From positions 1 through 63,336 of the forward strand of contig NZ_JRJU01000024.1 in assembly GCF_000787375.1 (NCBI RefSeq): 63,336 bases of DNA. The letters run 5' to 3'. Made by a program: the position numbers and the translations under genes. Source of the stretch: Halalkalibacter okhensis (GTDB taxonomy: Bacteria; Bacillota; Bacilli; Bacillales; Bacillaceae_D). Shown in pieces: positions 42,533 through 51,383 of this stretch (position 1 is the first letter of the stretch; every line of letters begins with the position of its first letter). Under the pieces are notes generated by a model. It searched no databases, was not told the DNA's origin, and saw only the letters and a list, made by a program, of their open reading frames with translations.

Positions 42533-44005
42533 TTAGCCCTCTAGAGCCAATTCCGCCTCTTCCGTCCTTCTAATCGCCTGTGGTACATTCTCGTTGTCTA
42601 TGAGCAAATCGATTCGTATATTCGATGTTTTCAATATTTCACTTGTATCGATCCCTTTACAGATGATTTTCACATTCTCGTATACACTCTCTATTGATAT
42701 CCCCGCTACATCTAGAAATTTCAACCATATCAAAGCATCAGCAGGCGATAGTATAAGAAGTGTATTTACATGACGTTCTTCTAGTAACCTTTTGAACGCT
42801 GCTAAATCCTTGTGCAACAGCTTCTTTTCCCTCACTTTGATCGCTTTCGTAAGTGGAGAAAGCGTTGATTTTGCCATTTCAATTTCAACTTCGTCCCCTA
42901 TTAACACTGGAGATATAGCTGATTGGTCTATGATCTGAGATTGAATTCCGATAGTTTGCAACGTCTTTTTCACTGCCTCATCTATTGAATAAAAAGGTAA
43001 TGGGATGTCACGGACATCCAAACCATTTTCAACAAGCCCTCTTAAAAAGGCAAAAACACTCTTCGGGGAAAGAAAGACCAATTCTGTGTCATGTTCCACT
43101 TTCATAAGTTCGTTTACAGTCTTCCTATTAAAATGATCCTGGTCACCTAACAGTTCATGTTCATACACATCTGCTCCGTCTTTCTTGAGTGATGCTACCA
43201 TCTCACTGTTTTGATTACTGCTAGTTGGAATGAGGATACCTTTCCCAGATAAAGGTCTGTTGTCAAACCAAGCTAGTTTTGAACGCAATCTCACCACATC
43301 TCCAACAACGATTATCGCCGGATTCGTCACATTTGCCTGCTGAACTTTGTTTGTAATGGTAGCTAACGTACCTTCTACCGTTCTTTGTTTGCTGTATGTC
43401 CCCCATTGAACCACTAATACCGCTGTATCTTTTGGTTTTCCGTGGCTCATCAATTGTTCTGATATCGTTTTGAGGTGTTTGATCCCCATATAGAAAACAA
43501 TCGCTTCAACTCCTTGGGATATCGACTCCCAATCAACAGTTGGCGTTCCATCCTTCTTACTTCCATGTCCTGTTACGATGGCAAATGAATTCGAATGTTT
43601 TCGGTGAGTAATCGGGACGCCAGCATACATCGTCGCTGCTATTCCGGCTGTAATTCCTGGGATCACTTCATAGTTGATTTGATGCTCTGCTAACAGTTCA
43701 GCCTCTTCACCTACTCTCCCGAATACAGCTGGGTCCCCACCTTTTAAACGAACAACGGTTTTTCCTTTTCTCGCATGAATGAGAATCTCTCTTTGAATAT
43801 CCTCTTGTCTCAGCGTATGTTTGCAAGGTTGCTTGCCACAGTAAATTAACTTCGCATCATCTTTTACATCCGTTAACAAAAAAGGATTGATTAATCGATC
43901 AAAAATGACTACGTCAGCCTGCTGTAAGGCCTGTTTCCCTTTTACAGTAATTAAATCTACGTCTCCCGGACCAGCCCCTACAAAGTAGACCATTCCACTA
44001 TTCAT
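42533..44005 (-). CDS. nasF: Uroporphyrinogen-III C-methyltransferase / HemD-like fusion (siroheme synthesis)
   Basis: A 490-residue fusion. Residues 1 to about 245 are SUMT: VYFVGAGPGDVDLITVKGKQAL, VVRLKGGDPAVFGR, EVIPGITAGIAA and PITHRKHSNSFAIVTGHG. The rest resembles HemD (uroporphyrinogen-III synthase) but is weakly conserved and may not be catalytic. NasF of B. subtilis has the same build. It supplies precorrin-2 for the siroheme of NirB. A perfect TnrA-type box lies 86 bases upstream. It is divergent from narK, with AGGGGGCG before the start. Confidence 0.9.
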   Translation of the reverse strand: MNSGMVYFVGAGPGDVDLITVKGKQALQQADVVIFDRLINPFLLTDVKDDAKLIYCGKQPCKHTLRQEDIQREILIHARKGKTVVRLKGGDPAVFGRVGEEAELLAEHQINYEVIPGITAGIAATMYAGVPITHRKHSNSFAIVTGHGSKKDGTPTVDWESISQGVEAIVFYMGIKHLKTISEQLMSHGKPKDTAVLVVQWGTYSKQRTVEGTLATITNKVQQANVTNPAIIVVGDVVRLRSKLAWFDNRPLSGKGILIPTSSNQNSEMVASLKKDGADVYEHELLGDQDHFNRKTVNELMKVEHDTELVFLSPKSVFAFLRGLVENGLDVRDIPLPFYSIDEAVKKTLQTIGIQSQIIDQSAISPVLIGDEVEIEMAKSTLSPLTKAIKVREKKLLHKDLAAFKRLLEERHVNTLLILSPADALIWLKFLDVAGISIESVYENVKIICKGIDTSEILKTSNIRIDLLIDNENVPQAIRRTEEAELALEG

Positions 44006-44090
44006 TAATCACGCCCCCTTTGCTACCGTAAAGAATTATTTGAATTATATGTATTATCCTAAACCAACATCTCAGATGCATGTTATATTC

Positions 44091-44107
44091 TGTTAGTTAA
44101 TCTTACA
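44091..44107 (-). promoter_or_regulatory. TnrA-type box before nasF-nirBD
   Basis: TGTTAGTTAATCTTACA matches TGTNA-N7-TNACA at every fixed position. On minus a GATAAT -10 candidate follows at about the distance used at TnrA-activated promoters. Confidence 0.8.
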
Positions 44108-44313
44108 TAGTTTTTGAGCACACGATATTTTATTAAAAGGATGACTTCCTAATAGAAGAAACTCGACACAGCCTTTCATTCGCTCACTACTTGATTATAG
44201 ATAAAACAATATCTGAATTTTTCGTTTATTATATTTGCCATACATATATGATCAAAACCCCCACGCACCAATGCGTTAAGCGTTATCAGTAAATAAATCC
44301 CACTAGAAAACCT

Positions 44314-44330
44314 TGTAACATTTCCTATCG
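44314..44330 (+). promoter_or_regulatory. Degenerate TnrA-type half-site before narK
   Basis: TGTAACATTTCCTATCG has a good left half but two mismatches in the right. TAAAAA at 44360-44365 sits at the expected -10 distance. It is uncertain. Confidence 0.3.
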
Positions 44331-44411
44331 AATAATCAGACAATAACGATGGACTAATGTAAAAATAAAAAATGTATTTGAAATACGTATTTCTAGGGAG
44401 GGTTCTTTTCG

Positions 44412-45920
44412 ATGACAGTTTCAGAGATTTTCAAATTTAAAAATGAACGGATTAAAGTTCTGCATTTCACTTGGTTTGCCTTTTTCATCTCCTTTTTCAC
44501 CTGGTACAACATGGCTCCACTTGCAACTACGATGCTCGAAGCAATGGATTGGCTTACTCCGCAACACATTGCGGCACTTGGGATTTGTAATGTTGCTCTA
44601 ACGATACCTGCACGGGTCGTGATAGGCTCCTTACTAGACAAATATGGACCTAGAGTGGTTTATTCCGGTCTACTTATCATGATGTCGATCCCCGCATTGG
44701 TCTTTGCCTTTGGTGATAGCTGGGTTCAGTTAATGATTGCACGCCTTGTTCTTGGTAGTATCGGTGCTAGTTTTGTTGTCGGTATTCGCATGGTTGCTGA
44801 GTGGTTTCCTCCAAAGAGCATCGGTTTTGCTGAAGGCATTTATGGAGGATGGGGAAATTTTGGGTCTGCTGCAGCCGCTATGCTTCTTCCTTGGTTCGGT
44901 CTGACCTTGCTTGGCGGAGATAATGGGTGGAGATATGCTTTAGCATTTACTGGAATTATCTGTTTTGTCTACGGGATCATCTATTACATTTGTGTCAGAG
45001 ACACCCCAGAAGGAAAAGTTCTAATGAAACCAAAGCGTTCCGGTGCATTGGAAGTCAGTACGTGGGGAGATTTAGTTCAACTGATTATTTGGACGATTCC
45101 TCTTGGGGGAGCGCTAGCCATTAGTGCATGGCGACTTGCTGATTTAGGTTTTGTTTCACAAAGTGCCTTGCATATCATTTGGGTCGTGCTTGGTGTTGTA
45201 TTAATCTATCAAATTTATATGATCCTAAAAGTAAATGTTCCTATTCTTAAAAAAGGAGTTCCAGAGGATGACAAATACAAATTTAAAAACGTCGGCGCTT
45301 TAAATAGTACGTATTTTGCCAACTTTGGCGCAGAGCTTGCAATCATCTCCATGCTGCCAATGTTCTTTCAATTAACCTTCTCATTGTCAGCATCACAAGC
45401 CGGACTTATTGCTGCATCCTTTGCCTTTGTTAACCTGATTGCCCGCCCGCTAGGAGGCGTCCTTTCAGACAGGATGGGGAGCCGCCGTAACGTTATGCTT
45501 ATTTATATGGCTGGTATTACCATTGGCCTTGTTGGGATGGGCTTTATGGACTCGAGCTGGCCTCTTGTTGCAGCTGTGGCCATTACGGTTCTTACCTCTA
45601 TGTTTATCCAAGGCGCTGAAGGTGCGACGTTTGCGGTTATTCCCATGATTAAGAAGCGCGTAACAGGACAAATTGCAGGAATGTCAGGTGCTTATGGAAA
45701 TGTCGGTGCGACGGTTTATTTGACTCTTTACACGTTTGTGACACCACAACAATTTTTCTTTATCCTTTCAGGAGGTGCGTTAGTTAGTTTTCTAATTTGC
45801 TTCTTCACTTTAGAAGAACCTGAAAACTCTTTTGGCGAAGAATACTATATGTCTTCAGATGAGTTAAAAGAAGTAGAAGCTGCAACTGAAGATAAGCCAT
45901 TTCATAAAAAAGCTCTATAA
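44412..45920 (+). CDS. Nitrate/nitrite MFS transporter, NarK/NasA family
   Basis: A 502-residue major facilitator with twelve membrane segments. The two nitrate-signature stretches are GGWGNFGSAAAAM (about 139-151) and SGAYGNVGATVYLTLYT (about 422-438), and an MFS motif LLDKYGPR follows helix 2. It should bring in nitrate for the NasBC reductase. AGGGAGGG lies ten bases before the ATG. It is divergent from nasF and convergent with nasC, which places it in the assimilatory cluster; NasA in B. subtilis is a shorter homologue. Confidence 0.9.
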   Translation: MTVSEIFKFKNERIKVLHFTWFAFFISFFTWYNMAPLATTMLEAMDWLTPQHIAALGICNVALTIPARVVIGSLLDKYGPRVVYSGLLIMMSIPALVFAFGDSWVQLMIARLVLGSIGASFVVGIRMVAEWFPPKSIGFAEGIYGGWGNFGSAAAAMLLPWFGLTLLGGDNGWRYALAFTGIICFVYGIIYYICVRDTPEGKVLMKPKRSGALEVSTWGDLVQLIIWTIPLGGALAISAWRLADLGFVSQSALHIIWVVLGVVLIYQIYMILKVNVPILKKGVPEDDKYKFKNVGALNSTYFANFGAELAIISMLPMFFQLTFSLSASQAGLIAASFAFVNLIARPLGGVLSDRMGSRRNVMLIYMAGITIGLVGMGFMDSSWPLVAAVAITVLTSMFIQGAEGATFAVIPMIKKRVTGQIAGMSGAYGNVGATVYLTLYTFVTPQQFFFILSGGALVSFLICFFTLEEPENSFGEEYYMSSDELKEVEAATEDKPFHKKAL

Positions 45921-45959
45921 TCCATACATCGAAAGAAACCACTCCCTTTTTACACATGT

Positions 45960-46002
45960 CCCGGTTGCCAAACCGCTTCGCTCATTGGCAATCGGGCTTT
46001 TT
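45960..46002 (+). terminator. Terminator of narK
   Basis: Arms CCCGGTTGCCAA and TTGGCAATCGGG (one mismatch), then CTTTTTG on plus. Confidence 0.8.
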
Positions 46003-46019
46003 GTGTTTACGAAACACAA

Positions 46020-46055
46020 GAAGTCTGCTTGAGCATCATTACTCAAGCAGACTTC
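46020..46055 (-). terminator. Terminator of nasB-nasC
   Basis: Fourteen-base perfect arms GAAGTCTGCTTGAG and CTCAAGCAGACTTC, loop of eight, moderately T-rich on minus (TTGTGTTTC). Confidence 0.8.
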
Positions 46056-46074
46056 AGCCTAGCAGCGCTTTACA

Positions 46075-48217
46075 TTATGAATTAGCGGCTGGACTTATCT
46101 TTACTGCACTCACCTTAAAGCCAGGCATTCTACAAGTAGGATCAAGCTTCTTAGAGACTAAACGATTCACATTTTGGGAGTCTGCCCAATGGAATGGGAC
46201 AAACACGGTATCTTTCCGAATCGTCTGCGACCACTTACTTCTAACCACAATGCTTCCACGTTTTGATTCTATCTTCACTAACGTATTATCTTTAATTTGA
46301 AATTTTTCTGCAGTGGATGGATGAATTTCCATATACGACTCAAACTCACGAGCTGCAAGGGTGGAGCTCTTTCTTGTTTGTACACCTGTTAAATAATGAG
46401 ACATCACTCTCCCTGTCGTTAAATAAAGAGGAAAGTCTTCACAAGGTTTTTCTTTAGGAATGTCAGGCTCATTTTGTACGACAACCATTTTCGCCTTCCC
46501 ATCGGCGTGTGCAAACTCTCGCTCAAATAATCGTTTCGTTCCAGGATGATCTTGATCCGGGCAAGGCCACAAGATTCCTTTTTCCACACGCAAGCGATCA
46601 TACGTAATCCCAGAATAGTCCGCAATTCCACCACGTGTTGCTATTCGTAACTCATTAAAGATGTCTTCCGGGGAAGAAAAGGAAAAGTATTCTCCTTTTC
46701 CAAGAGCCTTTGCGACATCACAAATAATTTGCCAATCGTGCTTCGCCTCTCCTCGGATTGGGAAACTCGCTTCTCTTAACGTAACCCGACCTTCTACATT
46801 CGTCATCGTACCAGGTGTTTCTAAATAAGAGGTCGCTGGTAAAATTAAATCTGCTAATCTGGCAGATTCAGAAATAAACATGTCAACTGCAACAAAAAAG
46901 TCTAGCTTTTCAAGGGCTTTTTTGACAAACTCTGCACTTGGGTTAGAGACGACGGGATTTGAGCACATTAAGAACATTCCTTTAATTTCTCCCTCATCAA
47001 TCTTTTGAATCATTTCAAAAGCAGAAACGCCTTTTCTTGGCAAATCCGTCTCGTGTATTCCCCAAACATCTGCAATATACTTCCGATGTTTGGGGTTTTC
47101 AATCGAACGGTAACCTGGCAATTGGTCAGCCTTCTGCCCATGCTCTCTTGCTCCTTGGCCATTTCCTTGCCCTGTTACCGCTCCGTATCCTGAATACTCT
47201 TTTCCCATCTTCCCAGTGGCTAATAGAATATTTAAAAAAATTCCGTACGGATGTTGATCCATCCGTTTGTTGCTCAATTCCTCTTGCTGTGAAGATCATA
47301 CCGGACTCTTCTTTTCCAAAGACGATTGCTGCTTTTTTTATCTGTTCAATAGGTACCCCGGTCTGTTCAGAGATCTCTTCTAAATGTAATGAAGCAATAT
47401 ACTCCCTTACTTCATCAAAACCATTCACTCGCTCAGCGATAAATTTCTCATCCACTAACCCTTCATCAAAAATCACTTTTAATAACCCATTTGCCAAAGC
47501 GGCATCCATTCCCGGTTTCACTTTCAAGTGTAAATCAGCCATCTTTGTCGTCGATGTTTCACGAGGGTCAATCGCAATAATGAACGAGCCGTTTTCCTTT
47601 GCTTTTTCGAAATAAGGCATGATGGTCGGCTGACATTCTGCAATATTCGTTCCAGCTAAGATTAGGCATCTTGAATGAGGGATCTCTTGGATCGTATTGG
47701 TGAAACCGCGATCCATTCCAAATGTCTGCGCGGCAGCCGAAGCTGCTGCCGACATACAGAGGCGGCCATTATAATCAATGTATTTCGTTCCTAAAGCAAC
47801 CCTAGCAAATTTCCCTAACAAGTATGCCTCCTCATTGGTTATAGTCGCACTTCCATAGACGGATAACGCATTGTTGCCATATTCTCTTTGAATCTTTGTA
47901 AACTTTTCTCGAATCACTTTTATCGCTTCATCCCATGAGATTGGTACAAATTCACCATCGACCTTTAACAATGGGTGCTTAATTCGATCTTTGTGTACAG
48001 CATGCTGATGTGCGTTTAACCCTTTAATGCATAAACGGCCTTCAGAAGTTGGGTTAACTTTCCCTACTGTCTTATAGGTTTTTCTTGTAACCGTTGATTG
48101 CTCGATGAGCTGCATTTTACACTGCATGCTACAAAAAGGGCATTGCGTATCGTAGACCTTCTCTGTTTCTACTTGCTGTTGTTTTTTCCTGAAATACCTT
48201 AATAACATTTCTGTCAC
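46075..48217 (-). pseudogene. nasC: Assimilatory nitrate reductase catalytic subunit, frameshifted
   Basis: Two overlapping frames together give a 713-residue molybdopterin nitrate reductase, the length of NasC. The N-terminal frame has CPFCSMQCKM...GRLCIKG (the [4Fe-4S] site), AGTNIAECQPTIMPYF and ARGIEQQTDG; the C-terminal frame continues LNILLATGKMGKEYSGYG...GQGNGQGAREHGQKADQLPG to PGFKVSAV. The frame breaks at a run of seven A (47234-47240, T7 on the coding strand); six would restore it. It may be a real inactivating mutation or a sequencing error. GTG start. 48 bases after nasB. Confidence 0.9.
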
Positions 48218-48265
48218 GATGTCTCATCCTTTGCTAATTATTTTGTCGCTTCTGGACATGACGTA

Positions 48266-50620
48266 TTATTTATTTGTAAGTACGACTTTTTTGTTATGGT
48301 ATGAATCGTTTTCTAACGCATCGATTAATTGCCATCTAAGGTCTTGATCAAATAGCACTTCCCTTATATGCAGTAAGTTAATACGGTCAATCCATTCCCA
48401 CGAGCGTTCCGCGTATTTAGCTGTTTCCCTGTAGTACTGGATAAAACCAATCATAATTTCATAGACTTCCTGTTCAGTTTCCGCTACACATAACAATTGA
48501 CCTGTGCGAGCATTTCGTCCACTGCTCCCACCTACGTATACTTCCCACCCCCGGTCAAATCGGATGACACCAATATCTTTTGTCGTTGAACCAGCTCCGT
48601 TATGCATACAAGCAGAAATCCCGATTTTGATCCGATACGGTGTTGTTAAGTAGTCTGTTTTCTTCTCTACTTTTACAGCTAGATTAAGGGCACTATGTTT
48701 GTCACACTTACAAACGGTCTCACCAATACAGGTTTTAATATTTTGGACGGTATTCCCATACGTACTGCTTAAAGGAAGGTCTAAATCTCTCCAAATGGAT
48801 TCTAAATCTTCTTTTTTCACACCTGTGAGGTGCAATCGTTGCTCACTCGTAATCGCCACATTAGGAATTTGATACTTCTTGAGGACGTCAGCTATTTTCT
48901 GTAACTCTTCTGCATTTGTAAGCCCGCCATACATTTGTGGCGTAAGAGAATACGTACCATCAACTTGACGAGTCGCATTCATTCGCTCATTGATAAATAA
49001 AGACTCTTGTTTTATTTCGTATTCTGGATAAATCATTCCTAAATAATATTGCAAAGCAGGACGGCATATCGGACACCCATCCTCTGTTTTCCAGTCAAGT
49101 TCACGCATGATTTCGTCAACAGAACTAAGGCTACTCATTTGCATCTCGGTAACAATCTCTTCATCAGTAAGCGTCGTACACTCACACAACGTTTCTTTCT
49201 CTATAAATTCATCAAAGTCTTCACTTTGCATATACGCTAATAAATCGGTTACTAACGGCTTACAGCCACCACAAGCACTCGAGGCCTTTGTACACTTTTT
49301 CACTTCGTCAACTGTTGTTAATCCTTGTGATTGACACGCTTCAATAATCGTACCTTTTGTCACACCATTACAATTACAAATGAGATCTGTTTGTTCCATC
49401 GCTGCTACTTGCGAGTCCTGATTTGACGACTGCAACAATAGCATTTTCTCCTCATCTGTGATAACTTTTTGCTTGCTAATCATATCTAGTAGCTTATTGC
49501 CTGCTTTGGTTTCTCCAAACATAACAGAGCCAATGACCTTCTCTTCTTTTAAGACGATTTTTTTGTAAATTCCAGCCAGCTCATCGTATTGAGTGATCGT
49601 TTTGCTCGTCTCATCTGCATGAAATTGTCCAACAGAGAAAACATCCACACCTGAGATTTTTAATTGAGTGGATAAAGTTGATCCGAGATACCCAGTCCCT
49701 TCCATTCCACAAATATGTTTTGCTAGAATTCTTCCTTGCTCATAGAGTGGCTTCACAAGTCCATAGACCATCCCTCTATGTTCGACACACTCCCCAACAG
49801 CATATATATCAGGACTACTTGTTTGTAAATAGTCATTAACGGCAATAGCGCGATTCACCTCTAGGCCGCTGTCTTTTGCCATTTGTACATTGGGCCTTAC
49901 CCCAACAGCCATCACAACTGCATCAGCAGGCGCAACCGAGCCATCTTTAAAACGCAAACCCTCTACTCTCTTGTCCCCAATGATTTCTTCTGTTGCCTTT
50001 TCTAAAAGAAATTTCATCCCTTGATTCTCAAGTTCTTGTTGAAGCATTTTGGCAGCCGTTTTGTCTAATTGTCTCTCCATTAAATGGGACGCAATGTGAA
50101 CAACATCTACTTCCATCCCTAAATTAAGCAACCCTCTAGCAGCCTCTAAACCTAATAAGCCGCCTCCAATTACAATGGCTTTCTTATGATGCTTCGCTAT
50201 ATTAATAATCTTCTGACAATCTTCTATAGTCCGAAAACTGACTACCCCTTCTTTATCTGCTCCTGGAATCGGCAAAACAAAAGGATTCGACCCCGTTGCA
50301 AAAATGAGTTTGTCATATGAGACTTCTCTATCCTGATCTGTTTGAATGACCTTTTTTTGAGGATCGACTTTCACAACCGTTTCTCCTGTATATAGTTCAA
50401 TTCCATTTGACTCATACCAAGCACGATTATGAAGCGTGATATCCTCTACCTTTGTGTCACCTTGTAGAACCGTTGATAACATGATTCGGTTGTAATTATA
50501 ATGTGGTTCACTTCCAAACACCGTTATATCAAACAAGTGAGGATTGTTCTTTAAGATTTCCTCAATGCAATTGATGCCTGCCATACCGTTTCCAATTAAG
50601 ATTAACTTTTGCTTTTTCAT
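48266..50620 (-). CDS. nasB: Assimilatory nitrate reductase electron-transfer subunit, NirB-like
   Basis: A 784-residue paralogue of the NirB protein encoded nearby. The N-terminal FAD/NADH domain (LILIGNGMAGINCIEEIL) and both BFD-type [2Fe-2S] domains (ICNCNGVTKG...CGGCKP and LCECTTLTDE...CPICRP) are intact. The reductase-like C-terminal region keeps CIGETVC but has CMHNG where NirB has CPRNC, so one siroheme/[4Fe-4S] ligand cysteine is lost. It should pass electrons from NADH to NasC, not reduce nitrite. Start at 50620 follows GGAGGG. TnrA-type promoter upstream. Confidence 0.92.
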   Translation of the reverse strand: MKKQKLILIGNGMAGINCIEEILKNNPHLFDITVFGSEPHYNYNRIMLSTVLQGDTKVEDITLHNRAWYESNGIELYTGETVVKVDPQKKVIQTDQDREVSYDKLIFATGSNPFVLPIPGADKEGVVSFRTIEDCQKIINIAKHHKKAIVIGGGLLGLEAARGLLNLGMEVDVVHIASHLMERQLDKTAAKMLQQELENQGMKFLLEKATEEIIGDKRVEGLRFKDGSVAPADAVVMAVGVRPNVQMAKDSGLEVNRAIAVNDYLQTSSPDIYAVGECVEHRGMVYGLVKPLYEQGRILAKHICGMEGTGYLGSTLSTQLKISGVDVFSVGQFHADETSKTITQYDELAGIYKKIVLKEEKVIGSVMFGETKAGNKLLDMISKQKVITDEEKMLLLQSSNQDSQVAAMEQTDLICNCNGVTKGTIIEACQSQGLTTVDEVKKCTKASSACGGCKPLVTDLLAYMQSEDFDEFIEKETLCECTTLTDEEIVTEMQMSSLSSVDEIMRELDWKTEDGCPICRPALQYYLGMIYPEYEIKQESLFINERMNATRQVDGTYSLTPQMYGGLTNAEELQKIADVLKKYQIPNVAITSEQRLHLTGVKKEDLESIWRDLDLPLSSTYGNTVQNIKTCIGETVCKCDKHSALNLAVKVEKKTDYLTTPYRIKIGISACMHNGAGSTTKDIGVIRFDRGWEVYVGGSSGRNARTGQLLCVAETEQEVYEIMIGFIQYYRETAKYAERSWEWIDRINLLHIREVLFDQDLRWQLIDALENDSYHNKKVVLTNK

Positions 50621-50735
50621 CTTAGAAACCCTCCACAATTAATAATCATAACTGTTCAAAGTAGAACATCCTCCAATGTTAAGCTTTCATAAAGATACAT
50701 ATTATTTACATCTTCAAAATTTCTACATCAGTAAA

Positions 50736-50787
50736 ATTTTATCTAATTATCAGTAATAATACTTTAACTATGTAAGATGTGCTGACA
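50736..50787 (-). promoter_or_regulatory. nasB promoter with TnrA-type box
   Basis: On minus TGTCAGCACATCTTACA (50771-50787) matches TGTNA-N7-TNACA exactly. TAAAAT (50736-50741) lies where the -10 should be if the box is centred 50 bases upstream of the start; the -35 is poor, as is usual for activated promoters. Confidence 0.78.
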
Positions 50788-50880
50788 TAGAAATGTATAG
50801 ATGGACAGGACAGCATGATAAAGAAGTACAAAAATATAAAATAAACATTAGTTTTATCAACCAAAATAGCAATGCATAGA

Positions 50881-50970
50881 AAAAAAGCTCTGTGTGCAAA
50901 GAAAGGCTACTGAAAAAGGTACGGTTTTCACCTTTTTCAGTGGCCTCGTGCAAAGACTCAGAGCTTTTTT
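50881..50970. terminator. Rho-independent terminator split by a palindromic insertion
   Basis: AAAAAAGCTCTG (50881-50892) and CAGAGCTTTTTT (50959-50970) are perfect 12-base arms. Removing the 45-base repeat and one copy of its duplication leaves a 12-base loop, an ordinary bidirectional terminator. On minus it would have served the phnA remnant. Confidence 0.75.
50903..50947. repeat. Palindromic element, 45-bp copy with 9-bp target duplication
   Basis: AAGGCTACTGAAAAAGGTAC pairs with CACCTTTTTCAGTGGCCTC. GTGCAAAGA flanks it at 50894-50902 and 50948-50956. It matches the last 45 bases of the element at 4239-4410 and lies inside a terminator loop. Confidence 0.8.
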
Positions 50971-50977
50971 ACTGTTT

Positions 50978-51115
50978 GACGGATCCTCATTCCGTTATTC
51001 CATTCAAATCACTAGTATTGAGTATGTTTTCGGATCCTCATTCCGTTATTTATCTAAAATGGCTGATCATCCCCTTGTTTTTGGGATTTAACGGAACCAG
51101 AATCCACTTTGTCTA
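50978..51115 (-). repeat. Array of quasi-palindromic repeat units (copy 2)
   Basis: Reading on minus it begins TAGACAAAGTGGATTCTGGT, the start of copy 1 at 16378. Two units AATAACGGAATGAGGATCCG are 51 bases apart (plus-strand 51031-51049 and 50980-50998). It ends beside the split terminator. Confidence 0.7.
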
Positions 51116-51116
51116 A

Positions 51117-51212
51117 CCAATTCACCACATGCGCATACTCTGGACAATTTAATAGATCCTTACCTTCATCTTCGTATTTATATTTTATATCACATTTTGG
51201 GCAACTAGACCG
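51117..51212 (-). pseudogene. Remnant of a phnA-like zinc-ribbon gene
   Basis: About 30 codons read CPKCDIKYKYEDEGKDLLNC, then PEYAHVVNW, the N-terminal zinc ribbon of PhnA-family proteins (CPKC...CPECAH), with the last cysteine changed to tyrosine. There is no start codon: an in-frame TAA lies four codons before the first cysteine. The frame then runs straight into the repeat array, which seems to have removed the rest of the gene. Confidence 0.6.
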
Positions 51213-51297
51213 TTAGTCATAAGCTCTACTCTTTTGTTTCATTTCAGCCACATTAACATACTTTCACTCTCTCTAAGACGAGGTACATTTTAGAAGT

Positions 51298-51336
51298 AAA
51301 AAACCCATTGTGGTATCCTCCCACAATGGGTTTTTT
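51298..51336 (-). terminator. Terminator of xylB
   Basis: Sixteen-base perfect arms AAAAAACCCATTGTGG and CCACAATGGGTTTTTT with a seven-base loop. Confidence 0.92.
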
Positions 51337-51383
51337 AACGAAATTTCAGAAAATCTTTGCCTTTTACTTACGTACAAACTCCA

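Noticed and set aside
47126-47277. Programmed frameshift in nasC
   Set aside because: Seven A residues are few for transcriptional slippage, no stimulatory structure or conserved slippery context was seen, and nitrate reductases are not known to use recoding. Mutation or sequencing error is simpler.
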